Source: Amyloporia xantha (taxonomy: Eukaryota > Basidiomycota > Agaricomycetes > Polyporales > Adustoporiaceae). From it: a DNA stretch of 64,000 nt. Location: NCBI GenBank assembly GCA_036971615.1, contig JAYKKR010000001.1:2542001-2606000 (forward strand), in the 5' to 3' direction. The notes under the pieces are model-generated. The model worked only from the letters and a program-made list of their open reading frames with translations. It searched no databases and was not told the DNA's origin. The position numbers were made by a program, and so were the translations under genes. Below are positions 1 through 12,497 of the stretch, piece by piece (position 1 is the first letter of the stretch; each line of letters opens with the position of its first letter).

Positions 1-980
1 GCTGTATTGGTAAAGGTCCTTTTTCTCTGGTATGGACCTGCTCGAACATCCGGCATTCTCAATCGGCAATCGCTTGAAGATTATAGACGTCTTTCACTCA
101 AGATTCGGGTTGGTTTCGACCATTCCGGTCTCGGTGCACACCGCTTTACCATATGCATATCATCCTTCTCCGCGTGACATCCCTAGGCCTCTACATACTT
201 TCGGACAACCCATACTCATGAGGCACACACGTTCGCTTGTCCCATAAAATATCTGCTCATTTTGCACAATACAAATGGCATCATTTACACGGCGTTTGGG
301 GATCGTGGCATGATATTGAGACTTGGGAGGAACTATCGCCTGCAATGCTACAGGTCCGTACAGAAGCACGTTCATCAACGCCGTGCTTCCTGTTTTGCAA
401 ATTGGTTATGCGAAGATTCAGTTCCATATGGCTCCAGAAACCATTGGTTCATTGCATGATTCGATTGCTTTGACCTCTTATTTAATTACGTGGGGATATC
501 GATACACACAAATGGTGCGCAGTGACATGCTCCACATTACATTAGACAAGGTAACAATCATACTATGTAGCGTACTAAGATGCGATATATGCGAGACTAC
601 AGGAATAGGCGATTGCAAGGCTCTGGATACAGCAACAGAGAGCAAAATATGAGGTACAGCGAGTTTACAACAGCACATTTTACACCGTTACCATGAGAAG
701 CAAGTATAGGGGTTCGAGATAGCGTATCTAAGCTGGGAGAATCGGGGTGAGAGGGTCCACAGAGAACATTGGATGGAGGAGTAAGTAGAAGTTCGCGGAG
801 AGTGAAGAGAAGTCGAATGCAAAGAACCAAAACCGAACCATGTGAGGGGGCCACGCAGTCGCGCAGCCATGATGTGAGTGTCCAGATTTCACGCCTGTGG
901 AGAGACCCTTCTGTCTCCAACATCGTCAAGCGCAATTTGACTGAAGACCAAAACGCCATATAAGAGGAAGAGGGGCTATC
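1..980. other. Left edge, no gene recognised
   Basis: Only short overlapping ORFs on both strands, none with a family signature or convincing splice structure. The right end is the 3' flank of the Pal1-like gene, whose stop codon is at 981-983. The left part could hold the end of a gene that lies outside the window, but nothing in the sequence shows it. Confidence 0.5.
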
Positions 981-3938
981 TCATCGCCTGCTAAACTTGC
1001 TGAGCTTCCTGCCAATCTTCTTGTCTTTTGCCGCTTCCTTCTCGAGCTGCTCCTGCTGAGCCCTGTCGCGAGTCCATACTGCTGTAGCCACTCTTTCAAC
1101 CACCTTGGGCTTGCCGGGACCGGTCCTATCACCAGCGGGCTCAACGACCCGTGCAGCAAAGAGAGCCGCACTCGCACTCGACGAAGCGAGGTCAGGGCCA
1201 GCGACCGAGGCGGTGTTCGTTCCCCGCTTACGCAGGACATTCGGGCCAGACATCGGAATCGCCTGAGCACGTCCCTGGCTGTACTGTCTAGCGTCCATCT
1301 GCGGCGCTTGCATGTTCGGGCCACTAGCATGTGTTGACTGGCGCGGATACGACACCGAGTGATGGTGTAGCAAGTGTCTGCCGCCGTGCGTGTGTACGTC
1401 CGTCCGCGTCCCATGACCATCATCAGAACGTGAACGCAGGCCCGCTGTTGGTGGCACCTGCGTCTGCTGGGTGTGACGTGCGGCCTCGGCCCTCCGTTGA
1501 TCTTCGAGCGGCTGTAGAGGCGCAGGCATTACGAGCTGTCTCGGTATGTGGCGCGGAGGCAGAGATGTTTTCGATTGCGTGCTGGGAGCAGAGCGACGCG
1601 GGGGAAGTGGTATATCCTGGCCTCGGCACCGGCTCATTCTGCAGATTACCTGTGGACGAGTTACCCGCAGGATACATAGACGTAGGCCTGCTCTGAGGTT
1701 TCGGGGGAGGCGCAGGGGTTTCATATCGCTGACCACCATGCGTCGACGTGGGCGAGGAGCGCTGCGGAGGCATCGGCATCGGCACTGGTGATGGAGCAGG
1801 TGGCTGGTCAAGCGCATAACCACCATAGGCGTCTTCATCTACTGATCCCTGACCTGCTGGGGGCCGGACCTCCGGTCGAGAAGGCGACTCAAACCTGACC
1901 TGCGACCTCTGTGACGGCCTCTGTTGCAGAGGTGGTCGTACAGGTGCGCTTGCAGTAGGAGGTGGTGGCATCGGGATAACCGGAGGAGCAGGCGTCGGCA
2001 TTTGCTGAGGGGGAGCTTGTGCCTGCGGCTCTGGCTGGGAAGGAAACGCATGCTGCTGCTGGGGCTGACGCGACCGAGATTGCTTTTGAAGCCGCGAAGT
2101 GGTGCGAGGCGGGTGCGCATCCTGAGCAGGCTGTTGCGATGTTAGAGGCGGCGCACCAGGGGTGTATATGAACTGCTCCTGCGGCTGGAGGCGAGGGCCC
2201 GTATCTTGTGACAACATTGAGTTGTAAGGATCAGGATTGTACGAGTCGAAAGGTGAGTAGTATGGCTGTGCCTGAGAAGGGGGTGGCATGTAAGGCGCTT
2301 GCATGGCCTGGTACAGTGCGGCGGCAGGAAAGATCTGTCCCGGCTCGACGCTGAACGAAGATGAAGAAGGTTTCCGGCGAGGAGCCTGTGAAGAAGTGAA
2401 GCGCTTATTAACTAGCCGCCGCTAAGTGGAAGCATACATGGACCACTTACCGGCCGCTCCCTCTCTCTGCTATGGCTCCTTTGCCTCTGTGCACTGACTC
2501 CTGCGGCAGCAGCCACACTCACATCACCCGCTGCTGCCAGTGCGTCCCGCCTTCTCTGACTGACTGACCTTGCGACTTCGTACGGACCTCCATGGTGCCA
2601 AGCAAGCCCACGAGGGTCAGTCTCGTCGAGCTCATCGATGCGATCGAGGTCGCGGGGAGCAGTCACGCTCGGGCGCCGACTGCGGGTTCGCTGGACACCT
2701 TGCGGGGGCTGCGGCTGCTGTTCTCTGCTTCGCCCCCGCTGTTGTTCTCGTGGCTGAGACTGCGACTGACTACGGGAAGGAGGCTGGGCCTCAGGCTGTG
2801 ATTGCGGCTGGGTAGCAGGCCGGGTGGGAGCTGTCGCTGAACGCGAAAGGGGCTGAGGAGGAGGGGGCTTGGGGTGTAGTTCCGGTGCAGATTCGCTATG
2901 GAAGGGAGGAACTGGGCGGGCGGTGGTGGAATTCGTCGTGCTATTCGTTTTGGGCGTTTTGGGCAGTGGTGTGGTAGCTTGGGCTGGCGTCCGCGATGGT
3001 CGTGCGAGGGAGGAACTTCGAGGCGGTCCTTGGATACGTCCTGGTGCTGCTTCTGCTGACAGGACTGGAATGGGTGGGATGGGCTTGTCCCTGTCAGAAT
3101 ATACAGATGAGGAGGTGGAAGCGTGAGAGATGGACGATGTAGCAGAATGACGGGGAGATGACGAGGCTGATGAAGGTAATGACGCTCCAGGCGTGAGTGG
3201 GGATAGTGATGAATGACTGCTGAAGCTTGAGCCAGAATCGGTCGAAGGTGTTGAGGGAACAGGCGGATGCCACATGGGGTGAATGGGGAAAAGTGATGAC
3301 GCAGATATGATATGGTGGTGAACCGTCGGGGTAGGAGGGGGTGCCTGTGATAGGGGAGGCGGCGGGACGACATCTCGAAGCGGGGTGCGCGGAGTCGGAG
3401 GCGGATGCGTCGTTGACTGCGACCGTACATGCTGCGTATGGGAATGAGCCGAGCCAGCTTGAAGCGAAGGCGGGAGATATCGCGAGTCGGGAGCGTCGCG
3501 CGCTAGTCAATGCACGGTGGCGATGTTAGTGGAAAGAGACTGGAGAGTAAAAAAATAGAACTGACGTGGTGGCGGAGGTGCAGCGTGGATGTGCTCAGCA
3601 AAGTTCATGATAAAATGCGGATTGGAACGAGGATTCGGAGAGAACGCAGGATCATGGAGGAAAGCCTCAGGGACCGGGCGCCCTCGCTGAGAGATCATAG
3701 ACCCCGCAGGAGTGAATGGAGTGGAGGGCGGAAAAGCAGGGGAAGGGAGGGGCGAAGGGAGTGGATAAGATATAGGCTCGTAGGGAGGGGGAGGCTCAGA
3801 TGGGGCAGAGCCTCGTGGATAGAATTGGTCTATGTGGTCATGGCCTACGAACTCCAGAGCATCAGGATCAGACAACATTGTCAGGTCATTTTGCAGCTGA
3901 TCGTTGTGGTCGTATACGTGCAATGTCGGCGTGTCCAT
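981..3938 (-). CDS. Pal1-like proline-rich protein
   Basis: Predicted exons on the minus strand are 3938-3566, 3502-2451 and 2385-981, giving about 942 residues once one base is dropped in the G5 run at 1600-1604 (five C on the coding strand). Without that correction the upstream frame runs to a stop at about 1423, while the basic C-terminal end (KIGRKLSKFSRR) lies in the next frame. The protein is low-complexity, rich in Pro, Ser, Gln and Arg. The only folded-looking signal is at about residues 414-433, DELDETDPRGLAWHHGGPYE, which resembles the core of the fungal Pal1 cell-morphology family (an I/D-x-LD-x-T...HH-x-GP[YF][DE] pattern). Pal1 proteins act at the cortex and endocytic sites in polarised growth; that role is inferred from the motif only. 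A second protein with the same motif is encoded at 24589-27788. It is divergent from SLD2, with a 235-bp shared spacer. Confidence 0.6.
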
Positions 3939-4173
3939 CGTCAGTCGAGCTCGTCGGGGAGAAGGAGTGTAAGAGTGGGAGGAGATATAGAGGCAGGGGA
4001 CCGAGGGAGACCGTATGAGTATTGTCCTCCCATCAGACGCCCATGTGCAGCATCACGACGCCTCCCACCGCTGCATTCGGTATCTGGCACGTGCTGCCCA
4101 AATAACGCGTCAACACGCGCTGCTCTTCTTGCTCAACGCGTCGCTGCCCATCTTCCTCATCTCATCCTGAGTC
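3939..4173. promoter_or_regulatory. Shared spacer of Pal1-like gene and SLD2
   Basis: This 235-bp spacer separates two divergent start codons, so it must hold both 5' UTRs and core promoters. I see no clear TATA box in it. A pyrimidine-rich tract lies just before the SLD2 start, as is common in basidiomycetes. Confidence 0.45.
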
Positions 4174-6103
4174 ATGGACGTTGCCTCTCTTCGCGCAGAA
4201 ATTAAAGCATGGGAACGCGACTTCAGGAGCAAGCACACCCGCGACCCCACCATCCAGGAAATAAAGAGCCAGCCAGCCATAGGTATTGCCTCCAGTCTAT
4301 TCTCATGTAATCTCCGAACCTTACGCCATGCGCCGTCTCAGCGGCCAAGTACAAACTCTACAAGTCTCTATCCAAGGCGTCTTCATCTGCCCCTATCACA
4401 GGCTTGTCTACTGCGCCGCCCTTCAACGCCTCCGAGATCGCAGCCACGTCAGACTACACAATCAGCCACGCCTTCCCTGCTTCCAAAGGACCCGCGCGGT
4501 CAAGGTCGATCCCCCCGTCCAGACGTCTAACCCCTTTTCCCCCGTCAAGAAGAAATCCAAATTGAAGCGCGATGTTATCCACGACACTAATCAATCACTT
4601 CTGTTGATGCAGAATACCTCTCGTATGAATCCGTTTACCACTCCAACCAAGCCGACAGCGTCGTCTAAGCCTAAGCCCTCTGCCCCTCAGCGGTCCCTGT
4701 CCCCGGACCCGTTTCCCCCAATTCAGCTCTCTCAGCCCGCCCAGCAGCGATCTGAAGCTCCGCTTACCCCGGCCGGTCATTCCGCTGTGACCCGCGCACG
4801 AAAACGCCTCCGTGGCGAACCTGTCTCCCCATCCCCCGTCAAGGAGAAACGTGCACGCGTTGGATCCCAGCGCGCGCTGACTTTTACTAGCCCGTCGTCT
4901 GATAGTGACGATGACAATATTACCTCCCACTCACGAACGGCCCAAGCCGGGGACGAGACGTTCATGGAGGCTACCCCCATGAAACCGCCACCGGGCGGCA
5001 AATCTTTCCGGTTGCTATTCGATGAAGTTCTCCCGGACTCGCAGGATACCTCGAGGCAGCCTGCCAACCGCGCACTCTCACGGACGAAGTCCGTTCTGAA
5101 CAAGACAGGCATATTCAGCAACAAAAGGGCGAAATCACGAGCCTTGTCGCCGTCTTCCTCGGAAGATGAGGATGTTAATTGGGAGAAGGGGACAAAGCTA
5201 AAGGGACTCATTACGTCTACCAACAGTCATGCTCTTGCCAAGAAACTGAATACGCAGCAGAGTCGGATGATTAATGGCACTGGAAAGCATGGCTTCCCGA
5301 AGGCTGTCCTACCTGGCAGGGATGATCTGTGGTCAGATGTCGGACCGTCCAAGGGTCCTTTATTCAAGAATCAGACACGAGCCCTGTCAAATGTCAGAGG
5401 AGGTGGAGAGACTGCGACACGCTCTGCTACGAAACGCCCATTACCTGACGAACAGCCTGATCAAAATCCGGACGGGGCCGATGGTCTGACAAATGGCAGT
5501 AATGCTTTCCTCCGACTTCCGCTGCTCCCGCCTTCCCCACCACCTGCCGACTCTTCAGCAAAGTCCTACACAGGCGGGGCGAAGGACAAGGGTAAAGGCA
5601 AAGCTGCCGCCGCCGCGTTCAGTCGGAAAAAAGCCAGACTATTAGAACAGGTGGGTGGAGAGGGCGATGACGACAGTGGTCTAGACGATGAGGATGAATT
5701 GCGAGGTGTGAAGGAGCTGGATCGTACTAAGCAAGGAAGGAGACCAAATACAGAAGTCCTTGATGAGCTGGACGATCCCGAATTCGACTGGCCTCCGCAT
5801 CCCGTGCACCCACCGGAATCTCCACCACTTTTAGCGACCTCCGTCGATCCGGGTTCAGTCGATATTCATCTTCCCGATGATCTGAAGCGTATTCTTGCAC
5901 TGTCTTCAAATCAAGAAGGAACGAAAGAGGAGGATCAATTGGTAAAAGAATTACTGTATGGTAGGAGAGAGAAGCACTATGATGCGAAGGGTGGGGAAAT
6001 TTGGGATATAGGCGAGATCAGTGAGGGTGTAGATGGTGCGGAAGGAGAAGGGGAGGAAGATTGGGAGGGCGAGCCCGTCCCATGGGAGGTTGGCGAACTT
6101 TGA
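4174..6103 (+). CDS. SLD2: DNA replication regulator Sld2
   Basis: Sld2/Drc1 is phosphorylated by CDK and then bridges Dpb11 to the pre-loading complex at replication origins. Exon 1 is 4174-4282 and exon 2 is 4342-6103. The joined N-terminus has the family signature: an acidic/basic helix with WERDF, then RDPTIQEIK and, across the intron, AIAAKYKLYKSL. The SNPFSPVKKK motif follows. Serine/threonine-proline sites are abundant, as expected of a CDK target, and the C-terminal end is acidic (DDLKRIL to WEVGEL). Between AFPASKGP and RAVKVDPP the frame changes; adding one C to the CCC at 4491-4493 restores SKGPRAVK and gives 623 residues. I read this as a sequence error, not a broken gene. Gene identity rests on the N-terminal signature. 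Confidence 0.82.
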
Positions 6104-6776
6104 CTGAAGAAGTCCAGTATGTGTTGTAGGAAGGACAGGCGACTCTTGTATGTACGTCCTTCTTATACGTTCTGCGTGCTACGGCTGGGTACTACGGAAA
6201 CGACTCAAAAGCCGCTTGCTCTTGTGCAGGTTGCGCGGTGTTGAGATAATCGCGTCGGCGTGACTATCTGAAGGCAACAGACAAGCTCAATCACTATTCG
6301 GTCCCCGTCGTCTCCTGCGGCCTTCGAGGCGTGTTTGGGGCGTGTCGCGACTCGCGCGTGGCACGTGCACCGTGTTATGGGCGGCTATGGTGTTTCGACC
6401 ACAGGCTTGCTGCTACTATACGAACTCAAACCTCGTTGATCAGGCATGCAAGTCAGTTATCTCAACATGCTCCAGGTTCTTCACAAAGTGCTATCAATAT
6501 CTTGTGCTTTTAATGGGCCGTTGCATGCTAAGATGTTGCGAAATTACACCCGTGATACCTCATCCAGGCTCTTTTGCAACTTTACTCCTCGTAACGTTGC
6601 GTACTCACGCAGTCTTCGCACACATCCGCATACAGCGCGTAAAGTCCATCTCTCAGCTGGCTGATAGATCCTCCCACCTGGCGCACGGCCGGTCAGCCTG
6701 CAGACGTCCGAGCCCCATCCTGACGGTCCACGCACTTCGTCGCCAATAAGTACCCACACGCCGCCTACGATACAGC
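6104..6776. other. Intergenic, SLD2 3' side and F-box gene promoter
   Basis: About 670 bp between two genes on the same strand. Only short ORFs; no repeat, tRNA-like sequence or TATA box of note. Presumed to hold the SLD2 3' UTR and the 5' region of the next gene. Confidence 0.5.
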
Positions 6777-9308
6777 ATGTCTTCTCCTCCAAGCCTTTCG
6801 CGACACTCCTCTCTCGTCGACAGATTTTCGTCTGCGATACCTCCAATTCGTCAACGCCTCCCCAGCCTCCGCTCCCACAAGTCCAACGGTTCGGTCTCAT
6901 CCGTGAACGGCAAAGCCGACCACCGCCGTAGCTCATCTTACCGCCCTTACTCAGTCTATCAGCAGACGATGTATCCCGCAATCCTCCGGGACGCTGATGC
7001 GACGAACAAGTTGCTAGAAGCGATCCTCGACAGTCCTGGCGGGCGGCGCTCGCTTTCGCGCCTGGCGCGCACCTGCAAGGCCTTCAAGGAGCCCGCTCTA
7101 GATATTCTCTGGAGAGATCTTGACTCCTTGACACCGCTGATCGGGCTTTTCCCCAATGCGCTCCTCAGGCGTGCTCGGCGTCCGGGCGTTGGTTTGGTAC
7201 GCTTCCTCACCAATTCTTATGATGTAGAGTCACAGGCTCAGCTAAGTCGTGTACAGGCAAAGAACCCCGAAGTGGAAGATTGGGCTCGATTGCTCGCGTA
7301 TGGGGAGCGCGTTCGCAGCATTGCATACGTAGAGAGCTCTGGGAATATCTCACCGACGATTTTCCCTGTTCTCGAGGAGCTGCGTCCGAGGACGTGGATC
7401 CTACCGAACCTGACTTCGCTTACATGGAAGTCGGAGACTGCTGCAGGTCTTGAGCGCTGCAAGCTGTTCCTAGGCCCTGAATTGCGAAGTCTCACCATGG
7501 AGGTTGGCACGAAGCACCCGAAGTTGAACGACTTGCTCGTGGAGGTTGCTTCGCATTCACGACTTTCATCGCTCTCCTTCACACTTCATACCAACCTCCC
7601 GGATAACTTCACGGAGGTCTTTCAGAACAACGTCGCCCTTGAGAAAGTCTCGATTGCAGCTCCTGGTGCACTATCGTCGCGAGTTGGGAAGTGGGCTGCG
7701 TCACTCCCTGTACTGCGCAGCTTTCAGATCGATTTGAGCGGTCGCACGACGACCGCTGTAGAAGGCTTCTTCGACGATATCAGCCCAGGTTCTGGCTACT
7801 CCACCCCAAGCTCCATCGGAGGGACGGACAGTGGCGTCTTCTCGGCGGACGATCTCGACTTCTCCGAGGTGCGCAAGTCTGCCGTGCGTCTCACCGACGA
7901 CGGACCCCGTCACGGTGCATTTGCGCAGCTCTGCCATCTCCAGCTTTCAGGAGACGCGTCAAATGTAGTGATATTTTTGAAGCATCTCACCAGCCCGCTC
8001 TCCCATCTCGAGCTATTGATCGATGATCCGCCCGCACCAGGTGACTGGCAGGACGTGTGTGGGCTTGTCTGCGAACAATTTGCGCACTCCTTGCAGATCT
8101 TCCGCATTGCCCCGACGCCCGCGGCGCGATTCCAGGAGTTGGTACGGTCGACTTCCAGAGGAGGTGAAACACCTGCTCGTCATCTGCCTCTCACACACCT
8201 TGGGCCCCTTCCTCGTCTCCATCGTCTCGACATTGATCTCCCGGAATCTACCATATTCCACGACAAAGACATTGCACACCTAGCAAGTATTTGTCCAGTC
8301 CTGGAGATATTGCGTCTCTGTCCTCAAGCACGTTTCCCCCCAGCCGTTGGGCCCCCTGCCTTGACGCTGGATGGACTGACGCCTCTTACACGTCAGTGTC
8401 CTCGACTGCACACACTCGCGGTAGTTGTCAACGCTCTCGATGGTTCGGAAGAGACCCTAACAACTCGTTCGATGTCGTCCCGATCATTGCTCCGGTTGCA
8501 ACTTGGTCACTCGTGGATCAAGGAGCCATTACCTGTGGCAATTGTCCTTAGTCATCTGGCACCCTACCTGGAGAACCTGAAGTGGTTCCACGAGAAGAAT
8601 CGATCAGGCGTAGTCGAAACTAACGCTCTTGCCTGGCAGAAGGTATCGGAGTACCTTCCTCATCTACAAACTATTCGATTGGTAGAGCGGAAGCATCAGC
8701 CACAACCTCAGGTTCACGTACCACCACCGACCGTGGAAAAGGGAATCAATGCGACGGTCCTTACTGTGGATCAGGGTGTACTAGTACGACCACAGCTCGT
8801 CGACGGTGAAGTTCAGGCCGAAGTCGAGCTGGTCGATGTCTCAGTGCAGATGAACCCCAAGATGGAGTCAGTATCTATCGATGCCACTCCTTCACTTGTC
8901 GATACAGGGGTACTTGTCGTACCTGTGGTTTCCGAGCGCGCCGTTGAAGCCCGACCTGACACCCAGGAAAAAGCGGTGGAACTCGCGAACATGAGGCCGA
9001 ACTCGAGCGAGACTTCTGTCCAAGCCGAGGCGAATGTCCCATCGATGCTGTCTTATCTCCCTTCGCCAGCGACAGGCCTCATATCACTCACCGCGCGGGT
9101 GGTTCGCTTCTACACACTCCCATTCCGCTTTATGTTCTCCCTTATGCCCTCCATGAGTAGATCAGTGGATCCCACGAGTCAAATTGAATTGGAGCCGAAG
9201 TCGTCCGTTCCGGGAGGAATTGGTGAAGAAAATGGGCTGGAGAAGCATGAGAATGGAGCGGCATTGGCCTCGTCGCGATCCTCGGACGTCTCTCTTGTCG
9301 GTCTATGA
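6777..9308 (+). CDS. F-box-like protein with leucine-rich repeats
   Basis: A single-exon 843-residue protein. Residues about 62-115 (MYPAILRDADATNKLLEAIL, then SLSRLARTCKAFKEPALDIL and a W) match the degenerate F-box found in large expanded families of Agaricomycetes. The rest, up to about residue 640, has irregular Leu-rich segments of the LRR type. An acidic, valine-rich linker follows, then a hydrophobic stretch near residues 765-795 (GLISLTARVVRFYTLPFRF) that could be a membrane-associated helix, and a charged tail. F-box proteins link substrates to SCF ubiquitin ligases through Skp1; that is family knowledge and the substrate is unknown. The C-terminal hydrophobic segment is unusual for this class. 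Start chosen at the first ATG of the open frame. Confidence 0.75.
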   Translation: MSSPPSLSRHSSLVDRFSSAIPPIRQRLPSLRSHKSNGSVSSVNGKADHRRSSSYRPYSVYQQTMYPAILRDADATNKLLEAILDSPGGRRSLSRLARTCKAFKEPALDILWRDLDSLTPLIGLFPNALLRRARRPGVGLVRFLTNSYDVESQAQLSRVQAKNPEVEDWARLLAYGERVRSIAYVESSGNISPTIFPVLEELRPRTWILPNLTSLTWKSETAAGLERCKLFLGPELRSLTMEVGTKHPKLNDLLVEVASHSRLSSLSFTLHTNLPDNFTEVFQNNVALEKVSIAAPGALSSRVGKWAASLPVLRSFQIDLSGRTTTAVEGFFDDISPGSGYSTPSSIGGTDSGVFSADDLDFSEVRKSAVRLTDDGPRHGAFAQLCHLQLSGDASNVVIFLKHLTSPLSHLELLIDDPPAPGDWQDVCGLVCEQFAHSLQIFRIAPTPAARFQELVRSTSRGGETPARHLPLTHLGPLPRLHRLDIDLPESTIFHDKDIAHLASICPVLEILRLCPQARFPPAVGPPALTLDGLTPLTRQCPRLHTLAVVVNALDGSEETLTTRSMSSRSLLRLQLGHSWIKEPLPVAIVLSHLAPYLENLKWFHEKNRSGVVETNALAWQKVSEYLPHLQTIRLVERKHQPQPQVHVPPPTVEKGINATVLTVDQGVLVRPQLVDGEVQAEVELVDVSVQMNPKMESVSIDATPSLVDTGVLVVPVVSERAVEARPDTQEKAVELANMRPNSSETSVQAEANVPSMLSYLPSPATGLISLTARVVRFYTLPFRFMFSLMPSMSRSVDPTSQIELEPKSSVPGGIGEENGLEKHENGAALASSRSSDVSLVGL

Positions 9309-9631
9309 TTCCCTCACTATGCGATATGCTGTATGCTTACATATGTTATGTGCTGGCACGGACGTAGGACACTGTTTATGACACTCTCTATTCGAATGAA
9401 ATTGAAATCGCTCATGCCCCTCTTGCAAACAAGTCAGAGTCCGAGTGTATGTCGAATGTAAACCTCTCGCCGCTGTGTGTTCATGAGGGAGATGCGAGTC
9501 ACGTGAGTGGTGAATCTAGGATCTCCCAGAAAGGCAATCTCGATATAGGCGCAAGTGCGACGCGTCAGTCCGACGACTCTACCACTCGCACCGCACGCCA
9601 ACTAAACGTCCCCACCTCCTCGAAATACACC
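9309..9631. other. Intergenic before RPN5
   Basis: A 323-bp spacer between genes on the same strand. It probably carries the F-box gene 3' UTR and the RPN5 promoter. I see no repeat or proteasome-type control element (a GGTGGCAAA-like site) on a direct read. Confidence 0.45.
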
Positions 9632-11433
9632 ATGTCAGAGTCAAGGAAGCAGGAGAAAGATTTTACGAAGGAGGTTGACGGTGTTCTGCCAGAAGCCAAG
9701 TCTCTTGCCCAGGTGCGTCTCCCACTGAAACGGCAGTACATTGTAGTGACCGTGCACGTTCAAGAAAGGCCGGAAAGCTGCAAGACGCCTTGGACAAATT
9801 GCTCACACTAGAAAAGCAAACGCGTAATGTACGTTTCGTCTAGCCACCAAGCTGACTGTCCTTGTTCACTCAATATGCACAGGCCTCGGATGCTGCTTCC
9901 ACAACCAGGCTTGTGAAGGAGGTTTGCAAACTGTGCTATGAAGCACGAGATTATACTCTTCTCAACACAAGTATCAACACTCTCAGCAAGAAGCATGGTC
10001 AGATCAAGGCCGCAATCCAAGGAATGGTGGAGCAATCCATGGGATGGCTTGATGAAATACGGACACGGGAGGGCGACCAGAAATGGCTGGAATTGATAGA
10101 GACGTTGAGAAGCGTTACTGAGGGCAAGGTGCATTACGGTCTCTCATTCTCTTGGTCACTTAGATACTGAACCTCATTGTTCAGATTTTCTTGGAAACGC
10201 CTCGAGCTCGTGTTACTCTTCAGCTCACCCACTACCACGAATCTCTTGCAAATTCGCCTAAGCCAGGTTCCCCATCACCAAAAGAATCTTTACAAACAGC
10301 CTCGGACCTAATCTCAGACCTCCAAGTTGAAACCTACTCCTCAATGGAACGGAGAGAAAAGACAGAATTCATCTTGGAGCAGATGCGGTTGCTGATAACT
10401 CTTGCGCGTGTGAAAGACATTGAAGTGGGACAGGAGGGGAAGAAAGACTCAATTGGTGGTGGCGAGGCCGAGTGGGTGAAGGTGCGGGTTGGCGGTAGGA
10501 AAGTCAACGAAAGCTTCTTGAATGACGCCGCGAATGAGGTGCGCTGGGGTTGTGCGGATATGCAATGTCGCTCGATTGATTTATGCATGCAAACAGGATC
10601 TCAAATTGAAATACTACGACATGATGATCCAGTATGCCCTGAAACACAGCGCATATCTTGATGCTGCGAAGTACTATCACAAAGTTTGGGAGACACCCAG
10701 CATCAAAGCGGATGAGAAAGTTCGTGGTCGTGAAGTAAGTCATTACTTTTGCAGCCAGCCCTGTCTCTTATACCGTTTCCAGACTCTCGAGCACATTGTC
10801 TACTATTTGGTTTTAGCGCCGCATGACAACGAACAGTCTGACATGCTGCATCGCATACAGAAACACCCAGCACTCGAAAAGTTGGAGCTGCATAAGTACG
10901 TCGTTTTAAGTCGAATGTAGTCGAACTCGTCTCAATGCCTCAACAGAGCCCTGATGAAATCATTTACTACTCACGAGCTTATGCGATGGCCGGGAATAGA
11001 TGAAATGTACGGACCTCATCTGCGTGCTACGACTATATTCCGCGAGGATAAATTGTGGGAAGATCTGCACACACGAGTCATTGAGCATGTAGGTTGCGAC
11101 GTGATATCCTTGTTGGTTATATTGACGAGTCCTTTGCAGAATATTCGCATCGTCGCTCAATACTATACCCGTATAACTCTTCCAAGACTGACTAGCCTTC
11201 TTGATCTCACCCAACAACAAGCGGAAGAGACACTATGCAGATTGGTCGTATCTGGCACGGTATGGGCCAGGGTCGATCGACCCGCCGGCATTGTCAACTT
11301 CCGAAGCAGCAAAAGCGCGGAGGAGGTTATGAACGACTGGAGTTCAGATATGCAGCGGCTGTTGGGTCTCGTGGAGAAAACTTGGATGGGCGTGAATGCC
11401 GCACAGGCCGCACAGTCAAGAGTAAAAGCATGA
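9632..11433 (+). CDS. RPN5: 26S proteasome lid subunit Rpn5 (PCI protein)
   Basis: Rpn5 (PSMD12) is a scaffold subunit of the 19S regulatory particle lid. Eight exons: 9632-9712, 9769-9828, 9883-10128, 10185-10538, 10597-10734, 10783-10895, 10947-11088, 11140-11433, all with GT-AG introns of 48-58 nt; the sum is 475 residues, the usual size. The N-terminus reads KDFTKEVDGVLPEAKSLAQ then ALDKLLTLEKQTRNA, both typical of the family. Downstream come LSKKHGQIKAAIQGMVEQ and the helical repeats. The PCI winged-helix part is at the end (RIVAQYYTRITLPRLTSLL). The reading frame is intact across every junction. It converges on the mS23 gene, with 130 bp between stop codons. Confidence 0.93.
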
Positions 11434-11563
11434 TTAATATCCCTGTATGTAGATTGATGTACGATGGACAGCTTCAGCTATCATGACTGGATCGTTCTGA
11501 GCGTGACCATGGGTGTCAAGGTGAGGTAGATGACATGCAGATGATTTGACAAGGGTGTGTCCT

Positions 11564-12497
11564 TCACAAAATCGTCTGCTTGATTTTGAGGTAGTCGGTT
11601 GTCTTTATAGCGTTCTCCTGCTTCTTGAGCGTCGATAGCGGGGGAGCCGGATTGGTTAGTCCGGCCGGTGTAATCTTGCGCGGCGCCAGTAAAGGAGCAT
11701 ACGTCGGGCGTATACCCTCCTGCCACAACCGCACATACTCCCGACCTCGGGTCCATGATCCCGATGACCCCTCCCTCTCCACGATAGCCTTCCAGCGCTT
11801 TCTTGCAGCATCCTCTCCAGCGTTCATCTCGTGGCTCTTACCCCATGATTCGAGAGCTTTCTCCTCCTTTTGGTATGTGATCTCGACCTGAGACGAACCC
11901 AGTTCAAGACCATAATGCTCCGCCTCCAGAAGAGCATACTGCCGCATTAGCTGTTGCTCTGATCGTAGAGCTCGAAATTGCTCGACAGCCGTAGCGTACG
12001 CTTTTGTGAGCGCCATCTTGTGATGGATGTGGAGGTTCGCGGCATAGCGAACGGCGCTGCAGGAGTGTCAGATAGGTAGGTCGTTAAGGACAGCGTGATG
12101 CGCACTCTTCTGGTGTGGGATTTCTCCCCCTCTGCCTCAGCCTCGTCCATTCCTCTCCTACAGGGTGTTCGCCCTCAATACCAGCACCCTCTATCAGGGT
12201 GGTAGCCCGGAAGGCCTCAAAGGGATGATCTCTGAAGAACTGTCTCCGAATTGCATCCTCGACGTATTGTATCGGTGACGGGCGGTTCTTCTGGTGGGTA
12301 GGCTGTACTGAAGCCGGAGTAGATGACCCCGCAGGAGGCAAGTCGTACTTAGATCGAGATGGGGGCGCCTTGGGAGGTAAAGGGAGAGGAGGGTGTTCAA
12401 GAACGGCTTGATACCAAGCTGGCTCCTTCTTGAGGTAGCCTTCCCGCAGTAGACGAGACGCTTGTTTGTGGACCTGAGACGCAACACGCCTGGACAT
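11564..12497 (-). CDS. RSM25: Mitochondrial small ribosomal subunit protein mS23
   Basis: Two exons on the minus strand, 12497-12106 and 12056-11564, coding for 294 residues. The N-terminus MSRRVASQVHKQ, then PPLPLPPKAP, then FFRDHPFEAFR and RQRGRNPTPE, is the conserved N-terminal half of fungal Rsm25/mS23. Splicing creates DAVRYAANLHIHHKM, which continues the family pattern through EQFRALRSEQQ. The ATG at 12497 was chosen because homologues begin at this point; the frame continues a few codons further without an ATG. The product belongs to the mitochondrial 37S subunit; a basic N-terminus fits matrix import. Confidence 0.9.
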